DNA from: Bacillota bacterium
GTDB taxonomy: Bacteria; Bacillota; Desulfotomaculia; Desulfotomaculales; Desulfallaceae
Assembly: GCA_022360435.1 (NCBI GenBank)
Contig: JAKSCU010000362.1
Coordinates: forward strand, 1-52,047
DNA length: 52,047 nucleotides
Direction: 5' to 3'
Shown: positions 44,144-52,047 of the stretch, piece by piece
Numbering within the stretch: the first letter of the stretch is position 1
Layout of the letters: each line of letters begins with the position of its first letter
Made by a program: the position numbers and the translations under genes
The notes under the pieces: generated by a model
Database searches by the model: none
The model's input: only the letters and a program-made list of their open reading frames with translations
Told to the model about the DNA's origin: nothing

Positions 44144-45226
44144 TCAGCTTCGGCCCCGTTCCACCTTTTCCGCCACCAGGCCGGCCATTTGGACGGTGCC
44201 CGCCCGGCGCATGCCGGGCTGCATGATGTCGACAGTGCGCCAGCCTTCCTCCAGCACGGCTTCCACCGCCTGTTCCACCAGGGCGGCGGCCTCTTCCATG
44301 TTAAATGAATAGCGCAGCATCATGGCCGCCGACAGTATGGTGGCAATGGGGTTGGCCATGTCCTGCCCGGCGATGTCGGGAGCCGAGCCGTGAATGGGCT
44401 CGTACAGGCCCACCTGGCCGCCCAGGCTGGCCGACGGCAGCATGCCGATGGAACCGGTAAGCTGGGAGGCCTGGTCGCTGAGGATGTCGCCAAACATGTT
44501 CTCGGTAAGCAGCACGTCAAACTGGCGGGGATGGCGCACCATTTGCATGGCGCAGTTATCCACCAGCATGTGTTCCAACTCCACTCCGGGGTATTCGCCG
44601 GCCAGGTCGGAAACAACTTCCCGCCACAGACGGGAACTTTCCAGCACGTTGGCCTTATCCACCGAAGTCAGCTTGCCCCGGCGCTTTTGGGCCATTCCGA
44701 AGGCCATCCGGGCCACCCGCTCGATTTCCCCGGTGCTGTATTCCAAGGTTTCCACAACTTTTTGGCCCCCGTCGGGCAGTTCCTCCCGGCGCTTATCGCC
44801 GAAATAGAGCCCGCCGGTCAATTCACGCACCACCACCAGGTCCAACCCGGCCACAACTTCCCTTTTCAGGGTGCTGGCTTCGGCCAGTGCCGAATGAAGC
44901 TTGGTGGGGCGAATATTGGCAAAGACCGCCAACTGTTTGCGCAGCGGCAGCAGCGCCCCGGCCTCGGGCCGCAAATGCACCGGCAACGCGTCCCACTTGG
45001 GGCCGCCCACCGCACCAAGCAGCACGGCGTCACAGTGCAAGCACGCTTGCTGCGTTTCTCCGGGCAGCGGGGTGCCGAACCGGTCGTAGGCGCTGCCGCC
45101 AATGGCGGCTTCCCGGGTGGCGAACTCCACCCCGGCCCGCTTTTGCACCGCCTGCAGCACCCGCAGGGCGCCGGCAATAACTTCGGGGCCAATACCGTCC
45201 CCGGGCAAAACTGTTATCTTAAACAA
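44144..45226 (-). CDS. leuB: 3-isopropylmalate dehydrogenase
   Basis: The 360-residue NAD-dependent enzyme oxidises 3-isopropylmalate (and probably erythro-3-methylmalate from the citramalate route). It begins [16 protein letters not shown] and has [22 protein letters not shown] and the signature [19 protein letters not shown]. The start is a TTG at 45226 with AAGGAG about 10 nt upstream. A longer frame would add ten residues without a ribosome site. Confidence 0.96.
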   Translation of the reverse strand: MFKITVLPGDGIGPEVIAGALRVLQAVQKRAGVEFATREAAIGGSAYDRFGTPLPGETQQACLHCDAVLLGAVGGPKWDALPVHLRPEAGALLPLRKQLAVFANIRPTKLHSALAEASTLKREVVAGLDLVVVRELTGGLYFGDKRREELPDGGQKVVETLEYSTGEIERVARMAFGMAQKRRGKLTSVDKANVLESSRLWREVVSDLAGEYPGVELEHMLVDNCAMQMVRHPRQFDVLLTENMFGDILSDQASQLTGSIGMLPSASLGGQVGLYEPIHGSAPDIAGQDMANPIATILSAAMMLRYSFNMEEAAALVEQAVEAVLEEGWRTVDIMQPGMRRAGTVQMAGLVAEKVERGRS

Positions 45227-45352
45227 TGGTAATCGCTCCTTCGGATTTGGTGCCACGCTATGCTAATTGATGATAGTTGCTGCGTCGGCTTTGGCGCCAG
45301 GTGTTGCAAGATGTTATTGTTGCAAGTTGCCGCAATTAGACTCCAATGGATC

Positions 45353-45847
45353 CTATTTTTGCAAGCGCCGGGAGACGTAATTAATCAGCCCGCCGGCGGC
45401 GATTATTTGCTGCATGAATTCCGGCACCGGAGTGGCCCGGTACTCCTGGTTGCGGGTCAAATTTTTTATCACGCCCCGCCCCGGGTCCACCGCCACCTCG
45501 TCGCCTTCCCGGATGCCGTCCGCCGCCTCGGGTGACTCGAATATGAGCAACCCGATGTTAAAAGCGTTGCGGTAGAAGATGCGGGCATAGGTTTTGGCGA
45601 TTACGCAGCCCACCCCGGCGGCCTTGATGGCGATGGGGGCGTGCTCCCGGGAACTGCCGCAGCCGAAGTTTTTGTCGGCCACGATTATATCGCCGGGTTT
45701 GACCTTGTTGGGAAATTCCGGGTCAGCGTCCTCCATACAGTGTTTGGCCAGTTCCGCCGGGTCCGAGGTGTTGAGGTACCGGGCCGGGATAATGGCGTCG
45801 GTGTCCACGTCGGCGCCGAATTTCCACGCTTTGCCTTGTATCGTCAC
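45353..45847 (-). CDS. leuD: 3-isopropylmalate dehydratase small subunit
   Basis: The 164-residue swivelling subunit of isopropylmalate isomerase has [15 protein letters not shown], the substrate loop [12 protein letters not shown] and [14 protein letters not shown]. The short length is that of the LeuD2/archaeal-type small subunit. The GTG start at 45847 directly abuts the leuC stop, with GGAGG 8 nt before it. About 125 bp with no gene separates it from leuB. Confidence 0.96.
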   Translation of the reverse strand: MTIQGKAWKFGADVDTDAIIPARYLNTSDPAELAKHCMEDADPEFPNKVKPGDIIVADKNFGCGSSREHAPIAIKAAGVGCVIAKTYARIFYRNAFNIGLLIFESPEAADGIREGDEVAVDPGRGVIKNLTRNQEYRATPVPEFMQQIIAAGGLINYVSRRLQK

Positions 45848-47110
45848 TTATTCCACCTCCCAGGGTGCGGCTATGCGGCCCAGCACCGCCGAGGCGGCGG
45901 CCACGGCCGGGTTGCCCAGATACACTTCGCTCTCGGTGTGGCCCATGCGGCCCACGAAGTTGCGGTTGGTGGTGGCCAGGCAGCGTTCGCCCCCGGCCAA
46001 AATGCCCATGTACCCGCCCAGGCACGGCCCGCAGGTGGGGGTGCTCACCGCCGCCCCGGCGTCAATGAACAGCTCGACAATCCCCTCTTTCAGGGCCTGC
46101 CGGTATATCTCCTGGGTGCCCGGGATAACAATTAAACGGATGTTGTCGTTTACTTTGTGCCCTTGGAGCACCGCCGCCGCCTCCCGCAGGTCGTCCATGC
46201 GGCCGTTGGTGCAGGAGCCGATGACCACCTGGTGGATGTCCACCCCGGCGGCTTCGCTGACCGGGCGCGTGTTTTCGGGCAGGTGGGGGAAAGCCACCTG
46301 GGGTTCCAGTTTGCTGACGTCGAACTCGTACACTTGGGCGTACCGGGCATCCGGGTCGCTCCGGTAGAAGGTGTACGGGCGTTTGGCCCGGCCCTCCACG
46401 TAACGGCGGGTCACCTCGTCCGGGGGCACAATGCCGTTCTTAGCGCCGGCCTCCACCGCCATGTTGGCCATGGTCAGCCGTCCGTCCATGCCCAAACTCT
46501 CCACCGCCGGGCCGGTGAATTCCATGGCCATGTACAGGGCTCCGTCCACCCCGATTTGGCCGATGGTGTATAAAATCAAGTCTTTGCCCCCCACCCAGCG
46601 GGGCAGCTCGCCGTTATAAACGAACTTGATGTTTTCGGGCACCTTGAGCCAGGTTTCGCCCAGGGCCATGGCCGCCGCCAGATCGGTGCTGCCCACCCCG
46701 GTGGAGAAAGCCCCCAGCCCGCCGTAGGTGCAGGTGTGGCTGTCGGCGCCAATGACCAGGTCCCCGGGGCCCACCAGTCCCTGTTCCGGCAGCAGGCAGT
46801 GCTCAATACCCATGCGGCCCACTTCAAAGTAGTTGGTCAGGTTGTGTTTGCGGGCGAATTCCCTCAACTGCAGGGCCTGTTCCGCGGATTTGATGTCTTT
46901 GTTGGGCACAAAGTGGTCGGGCACCAGCACCACCCGGTCCCGGTCCCAAACCGTCTCCACGCCGATGCGCTCGAACTCGCGGATAGCCACCGGGGCGGTG
47001 ATGTCATTGCCCAGGGCCAGATCAACCTGCACGTTGATCAGTTGCCCGGGTTCCACCACGTCGGTCCCGGCGTGGGCGGCCAATATTTTTTCAGTTATGG
47101 TCATGGGCAT
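45848..47110 (-). CDS. leuC: 3-isopropylmalate dehydratase large subunit
   Basis: The 420-residue aconitase-family subunit carries [20 protein letters not shown], the iron-sulfur ligands in [12 protein letters not shown] and [10 protein letters not shown], and [10 protein letters not shown]. It forms the isomerase with LeuD. The length of 420 belongs to the shorter class of LeuC that pairs with short LeuD, in line with its neighbour. The ATG at 47110 follows GAGGTGA. Confidence 0.96.
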   Translation of the reverse strand: MPMTITEKILAAHAGTDVVEPGQLINVQVDLALGNDITAPVAIREFERIGVETVWDRDRVVLVPDHFVPNKDIKSAEQALQLREFARKHNLTNYFEVGRMGIEHCLLPEQGLVGPGDLVIGADSHTCTYGGLGAFSTGVGSTDLAAAMALGETWLKVPENIKFVYNGELPRWVGGKDLILYTIGQIGVDGALYMAMEFTGPAVESLGMDGRLTMANMAVEAGAKNGIVPPDEVTRRYVEGRAKRPYTFYRSDPDARYAQVYEFDVSKLEPQVAFPHLPENTRPVSEAAGVDIHQVVIGSCTNGRMDDLREAAAVLQGHKVNDNIRLIVIPGTQEIYRQALKEGIVELFIDAGAAVSTPTCGPCLGGYMGILAGGERCLATTNRNFVGRMGHTESEVYLGNPAVAAASAVLGRIAAPWEVE

Positions 47111-47131
47111 TTTGCGTTCACCTCTGTTTTT

Positions 47132-47162
47132 TTTATACTTTAAGGAAAGTATACCCGGCCAT
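47132..47162 (+). repeat. Copy 2 of a dispersed 34-bp repeat
   Basis: TTTTATACTTT and the 19-base core GGAAAGTATACCCGGCCAT (47144-47162) match the minus strand at 38996-39029. TATACTTT and AAAGTATA form an 8-bp hairpin with a 4-nt loop. It lies in the leuA-leuC gap. Confidence 0.7.
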
Positions 47163-47196
47163 ATCTACGGCCGGAATCAAGGAGTAAAGTATTAAT

Positions 47197-47230
47197 AAGC
47201 GCGCGTAGAGGGAACCGAATGAGCGCGCTT
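47197..47230. terminator. Terminator-like hairpin between leuA and leuC
   Basis: AAGCGCGC (47197-47204) and GCGCGCTT (47223-47230) form a GC-only stem 4 bp after the leuA stop. Seven T residues follow on the plus strand; the minus strand has only TTATT. It could reduce transcription from leuA into leuC or stop antisense transcription. Confidence 0.5.
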
Positions 47231-47233
47231 TTT

Positions 47234-48769
47234 TTACTCCGCCGGTCTGCCGTTCTTTTTCTCGTAAATCATCTTGTTCACCGCGTTAACGTAAGCCCGG
47301 GCGCTGGCTTCCAGTATGTCGGTGCTGATGCCCCGGCCCATGTACAGCTTTTCGTTGTTGTTTTCCGCTATGCGCAGGTTAACCTCGCCCAGGGCGTCCT
47401 TGCCGGCGGTGATGGCGTTTATGCCCCAGCCCGCCAGCCGGCAGTGGTAGCCGGTGATTTTGTCCACCGCCTTGCAGATAGCGTCCACCGGGCCGTTGCC
47501 GCAAGCCGCCTCCTCCAGCAATTCATCACCCCGGGTAAGCCCCACGGTGGCGGTGGGCACAATAGTGGTGCCGCTGCTGGTATGCAGGTAGGCCAGTTCG
47601 TAGGTGACGGGCACCCTGCGGATTTCATTCTCCACAATGGCCTCTATATCATGGTCGGTTATTTCCTTTTTTCGGTCGGCCAGGCCCTTGAAGCGTACAA
47701 ATGCTTTGTTCAGTTCATCCTCGCTGAGAGAAAAACCCAATTCCACCAGCCGGGAGCGGAAGGCGTGCCGACCGCTGAGCTTGCCCAGCACCAGGTTGCT
47801 GTGGGAAATGCCCACCATGGCCGGGTTCATAATTTCATAAGTGGTGCGCTCTTTGAGCACACCGTCCTGGTGGATGCCCGACTCGTGGGCGAAGGCGTTC
47901 TTGCCCACCACCGCCTTGTTGGCCTGGACGGACATGCCGGAAAGCTTGCTGACCAGCTTGCTGGTGCGGTAAATTTCCTCGGTGACGATACCGGTTTCCA
48001 ACCCGTAGCGGTCCCGCCTGGTGTGCAGGGCCATGGCCACCTCCTCGATGGAAGCGTTGCCCGCCCGCTCGCCGATGCCGTTTATGGCGCCCTCCACCTG
48101 CCGCACGCCGGCCTGCACCGCCGCCAGGGAATTGGCCACCGCCAGCCCCAGGTCATTATGGCAATGCACGCTGAGCACCACTTTTTCAATACCCTTGACC
48201 CCGTTCATAATGCCCCGGATAAATTCGGCAAACTCATCCGGGGTGGCGTAGCCCACGGTATCGGGGATGTTGATGGTGGTGGCTCCGGCGCCGACGGCTG
48301 CTTCCACAACTTGGCACAGAAATTCCAACTCGCTGCGGGAGGCGTCCTCGGCGGAAAATTCCACATCGGAAGTATAGGCGGCGGCCCGCTTCACTCCGGC
48401 TATGGCGGTTTCTATCACCTGCGCCCGGGACATACGCAGTTTGTGCCGCAAGTGAATGTCCGAGGTGGCGATAAATGTGTGAATGCGGGGCTGGTCGGCG
48501 TGCTTGACGGCCTCCCAGGCCCGGTCGATGTCAGCCGGGTTGGTCCGGGCCAGCCCGGCGACGGCGACGCCCCGCACTTCCCGGGCGACGGCGCTTACCG
48601 CGTTGAAGTCACCCGAAGAGGCGATGGGAAAGCCGGCCTCAATGATGTCCACGCCCAGCCGGGCCAACTGCCTGGCAATCTCCAGCTTCTCGTCTCCGTT
48701 GAGGCTGACGCCGGGGGATTGTTCGCCGTCCCGCAGGGTGGTATCGAATATATATATCCGGTTGTTCAA
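47234..48769 (-). CDS. leuA: 2-isopropylmalate synthase
   Basis: The 511-residue enzyme condenses 2-oxoisovalerate with acetyl-CoA, the committed step to leucine. It begins [20 protein letters not shown], with [38 protein letters not shown] and, in the C-terminus, the LeuA dimer domain ([17 protein letters not shown]) that binds leucine for feedback control. The TTG at 48769 is chosen because GGAGGGG lies 6 nt upstream; a frame open further upstream passes through intergenic repeat sequence. Confidence 0.96.
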   Translation of the reverse strand: MNNRIYIFDTTLRDGEQSPGVSLNGDEKLEIARQLARLGVDIIEAGFPIASSGDFNAVSAVAREVRGVAVAGLARTNPADIDRAWEAVKHADQPRIHTFIATSDIHLRHKLRMSRAQVIETAIAGVKRAAAYTSDVEFSAEDASRSELEFLCQVVEAAVGAGATTINIPDTVGYATPDEFAEFIRGIMNGVKGIEKVVLSVHCHNDLGLAVANSLAAVQAGVRQVEGAINGIGERAGNASIEEVAMALHTRRDRYGLETGIVTEEIYRTSKLVSKLSGMSVQANKAVVGKNAFAHESGIHQDGVLKERTTYEIMNPAMVGISHSNLVLGKLSGRHAFRSRLVELGFSLSEDELNKAFVRFKGLADRKKEITDHDIEAIVENEIRRVPVTYELAYLHTSSGTTIVPTATVGLTRGDELLEEAACGNGPVDAICKAVDKITGYHCRLAGWGINAITAGKDALGEVNLRIAENNNEKLYMGRGISTDILEASARAYVNAVNKMIYEKKNGRPAE

Positions 48770-48822
48770 AAGAAACCCCTCCGGTTTAACATTAGGTTCG
48801 GTATGCAAACGCATTCCCATTC

Positions 48823-48839
48823 CGACTTTAGACTTTCGA
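48823..48839. repeat. GACTTTM heptamer repeat, copy in the leuA-ilvB gap
   Basis: The 17-base string CGACTTTAGACTTTCGA is identical to one at 50675-50691 and is built from 7-base units (GACTTTA, GACTTTC). Confidence 0.6.
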
Positions 48840-48854
48840 CTGTCAACTGTCCCG

Positions 48855-50522
48855 TTAACAATCTACGGCTTCACTGATGGACTTGCCCGCCAGCACAATG
48901 GGATTGACATTCTCGGCGGAACTGACCACACAGTTGATCAACGCCGCCCCGGGCCGGGCCAGCGCCTCGGGCAGCAACCGGTCGACTTCCTCCGGGGTGC
49001 GCAGGGTGTAGCCTTTGATGCCATAAGCCCGGGCCAGGGCTTCAAAATCCGGCACGAATTTTAAGTGCACCGCCATGTACCGGCCTTCGCAGTAAACCTG
49101 CTGCAGTTGGCGCACCATGCCCAGGGTGTGATTATTGATGATGATCATCTTTAGGGGCAGTTCCTGCTCCACCACGGTGGCCAACTCCTGCATAGTCATC
49201 TGGAAGCCGCCGTCACCCACCACCAGCACAACCATCCGCTCGGGCGCGCCTATCTGGGCGCCCAGGGCCGCCGGCAGGCCGAAGCCCATGGCGCCCAGTC
49301 CCCCGGAAGAAATAAGGGAACCGGGACGCTTGAAACGATAATACTGGGCCACCCACATCTGGTGCTGGCCCACGTCGGTGGCCACCACGGCTTCACCCCG
49401 GGTAATGTCGTTTAATTTCTCAATTACATACTGGGGTTTCAGTTCTCCGTCGTCTCGGCAATAAAGCAGCCGGTATTGCTCTTTCCAGGTTTTAATCTGC
49501 TCCAGCCAGTTGGTGTCGGCGCGTTTTTCCACCTTGGCCAGCAATTCCTGCAGCACCTGCTTCACATCGCCCACGATGGGCACGTGCACCTGGATATTTT
49601 TGCCAATCTCGGCGGGGTCGATATCCACATGAATCACCCCGGCCTGGGGCGCAAATTCGGCAATCTTACCGGTAACCCGGTCGTCGAAACGGGCGCCCAG
49701 GGCGATAAGCAAATCGCAGTTGGTTACCGCCAGGTTGGCGGCCCGGGTGCCGTGTAAACCCAGCATGCCAAGAAACAGCGGGTGGTCGCCGGGAAAACCG
49801 CTCAGGCCCATGAAGGTGTTGGTGACCGGAGCGTTGATGGACTCGGCCAGAGCCAGCAGCTCCTCGCTGGCATTCCCGTTCAAGATACCGCCCCCGGCGT
49901 AAATCACCGGCCGCCGGGACCGGGCGATAAACCGGGCCGCCTCGACTATTTTATTGGGATGCCCCTTGTAGTTGGGCTTGTAACCCCGCAGTTGCACAGC
50001 CCGGGGATATTGGAATTTAATTTTTGTGGAGGCCACATCCTTGGGCAGGTCGATCAGCACCGGCCCGGGCCGCCCGGAAGCCGCTATATGAAAGGCGTTC
50101 TTAACAATCCGGGGCAGTTGGCCGGGGTCCTTGACCAAGTAATTGTGCTTGGTTACCGGCATGGTGATGCCGGTAATATCCACTTCTTGAAAGGAATCGG
50201 TGCCCACCTGGCTGGTGGGGACCTGGCCGGTGATAATCACCAGGGGTACCGAGTCCATGTAAGCGTTGGCGATGCCGGTAACCAGGTTGGTAGCCCCGGG
50301 ACCCGAAGTGGCGATGCACACACCTACCCGGCCGGTGGTCCTGGCGTACCCGTCCGCCGCGTGCACAGCTCCCTGCTCGTGCCGCACCAGCACGTGCTTG
50401 AGGGAGGAGTGGTAAAGAGCGTCGTACAACGGCAAAGTAGCCCCGCCGGGATAACCGAAAATCACATCCACCCGTTCCTTTTCCAGGCATTTCATCAAGG
50501 CTTCCGCAGCCGCAATTTCCAT
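48855..50522 (-). CDS. ilvB: Acetolactate synthase large subunit
   Basis: The 555-residue ThDP enzyme makes acetolactate and acetohydroxybutyrate for valine/leucine and isoleucine. It shows the catalytic Glu in [35 protein letters not shown], an FAD-region [11 protein letters not shown], and the ThDP/Mg site [12 protein letters not shown] with [10 protein letters not shown]. The ATG at 50522 follows AAGGGGGA. Its position after ilvC, separated from ilvN, is unusual, and a second large-subunit gene may lie beyond the right edge. Confidence 0.96.
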   Translation of the reverse strand: MEIAAAEALMKCLEKERVDVIFGYPGGATLPLYDALYHSSLKHVLVRHEQGAVHAADGYARTTGRVGVCIATSGPGATNLVTGIANAYMDSVPLVIITGQVPTSQVGTDSFQEVDITGITMPVTKHNYLVKDPGQLPRIVKNAFHIAASGRPGPVLIDLPKDVASTKIKFQYPRAVQLRGYKPNYKGHPNKIVEAARFIARSRRPVIYAGGGILNGNASEELLALAESINAPVTNTFMGLSGFPGDHPLFLGMLGLHGTRAANLAVTNCDLLIALGARFDDRVTGKIAEFAPQAGVIHVDIDPAEIGKNIQVHVPIVGDVKQVLQELLAKVEKRADTNWLEQIKTWKEQYRLLYCRDDGELKPQYVIEKLNDITRGEAVVATDVGQHQMWVAQYYRFKRPGSLISSGGLGAMGFGLPAALGAQIGAPERMVVLVVGDGGFQMTMQELATVVEQELPLKMIIINNHTLGMVRQLQQVYCEGRYMAVHLKFVPDFEALARAYGIKGYTLRTPEEVDRLLPEALARPGAALINCVVSSAENVNPIVLAGKSISEAVDC

Positions 50523-50674
50523 GGCCAGTCCCCCTTAATCATCTCTATTCGCAATGCAGTGATCAAAGTTAAGAAATAATAATCCAGTAATCATGTTCAA
50601 TACGATAGTCAAAAGTCCCGGCATTAAGCTTCTATTAATTACCAGCCGCTTGGAAAATAGCTTTTATGCTGTTT

Positions 50675-50702
50675 CGACTTTAGACTTTCGAGACTTCAGA
50701 CT

Positions 50703-50705
<3 letters not shown>
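50675..50705. repeat. GACTTTM heptamer repeat, copy after ilvC
   Basis: Units GACTTTA, GACTTTC, GACTTCA and GACTTTA follow each other, sharing the 17-base string found at 48823. The array touches the ilvC stop codon. Confidence 0.55.
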
Positions 50706-51698
<993 letters not shown>

Positions 51699-52047
51699 TT
51701 ATTGGACCTCCTCTTTTGTACCGTTTTGTTCCTGCACTCCGGTATATCTCATGCCCCTGAGCATGGCTATCTTGCCGGTGCGGACCAGTTCCTTGATCCC
51801 GTAAGGCCGCAGGGATTCCTCGAAAGCGTTGATTTTGCCGTCGTTGCCGGTGCACTCCAGCGTTATTGACTTGTAACCCAGGTCCACGATACGGGCCCGA
51901 AAGATATCGGCCACCTGCATGATCTCCCCCCGCTGGGAGGGCGTGGCGCTGACTTTGATCATCACCAGTTCGCGGTCGACGTAGCGCTCGGCGGTGACGT
52001 CGCTGATCTTGATCACATCCACCAGCTTATGCAGTTGCTTGGTCACC
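51699..52047 (-). CDS. ilvN: Acetolactate synthase small subunit, C-terminal part (cut by window edge)
   Basis: The frame is open through the right edge, so only about 115 C-terminal residues are present of a protein usually near 160-170. VTKQLHKLVDVIKISDVTAE is the end of the N-terminal ACT domain; the rest is the ALS_ss C-terminal domain (YVDRELVMIKV, RARIVDLGYKSITLE, YGIKELVRTGKIAMLRG). IlvN stimulates and gives valine feedback to the large subunit. The start lies outside the window. Confidence 0.95.
   Translation of the reverse strand, partial: VTKQLHKLVDVIKISDVTAERYVDRELVMIKVSATPSQRGEIMQVADIFRARIVDLGYKSITLECTGNDGKINAFEESLRPYGIKELVRTGKIAMLRGMRYTGVQEQNGTKEEVQ

Noticed and set aside
47219-48877. 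552-codon plus-strand frame opposite leuA
   Set aside because: It is fully antisense to a gene with clear family motifs, rich in Gly, Val, His and Gln as expected for a GC-rich shadow frame, and has no ribosome site.

Overview
The window looks like a chromosome segment of an anaerobic, GC-rich Firmicute of the Clostridia, close to the Desulfotomaculum/Pelotomaculum group. This is inferred from a glmS ribozyme in front of glmS, anaerobic benzimidazole (bza-type) genes, a cdaA-ybbR pair, many GTG and TTG starts behind strong GGAGG sites, and small GGGACA...TGTCCC hairpins between genes. Almost all genes lie on the minus strand, so operons read from high to low coordinate.

Region 1 (1-3140) is a mixed, lower-GC border: an inverted repeat, a DUF418 membrane protein, a secreted protein with a copper-amine-oxidase-type N-terminal domain, a small membrane peptide, and a frameshifted, truncated transposase. 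Region 2 (3149-16040) is a visibly AT-rich defence island. It carries a six-gene operon recognisable as an anti-phage Druantia type I-like system: druA (DUF4338), an unrecognised 332-residue protein with two C-terminal membrane helices, then genes matching druB, druC, druD and the giant helicase druE (DEAH helicase plus DUF1998). The membrane-protein gene between druA and druB is the most unusual item in the window. DruB starts with a CoiA-like Cys/His motif and DruC has a long coiled coil followed by what looks like a degenerate P-loop NTPase.

Region 3 (16190-30850) is GC-rich core. It holds cdaA-ybbR (cyclic di-AMP synthase and regulator) and glmM-glmS (UDP-GlcNAc supply), with glmS behind a ribozyme and a terminator-like hairpin. 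Between the two pairs sit an alkyl-DHAP-synthase-like flavoprotein, a GlpD-like dehydrogenase and an FGGY kinase, which together suggest glycerol/ether-lipid metabolism, and then a YhaO/YhaN-type nuclease-ATPase pair. Region 4 (31173-38806) has a DMT-family transporter and a tight cobS-cobT-bzaC-bzaD-bzaE operon that should build and attach the lower ligand of cobalamin. The enzyme for the first step (BzaA/B or BzaF) is not in the window. In BzaC the methyltransferase is fused to a DUF2284 domain.

Region 5 (39067-42363) has an iron alcohol dehydrogenase, an aldehyde dehydrogenase and a frameshifted DUF3795 gene. Region 6 (42473-52047) is a branched-chain amino-acid operon read as ilvN (cut by the window edge), ilvC, ilvB, leuA, leuC, leuD, leuB, cimA. 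Having citramalate synthase as well as isopropylmalate synthase gives two 2-oxoacid elongation routes. No tRNA, rRNA or CRISPR array was seen.
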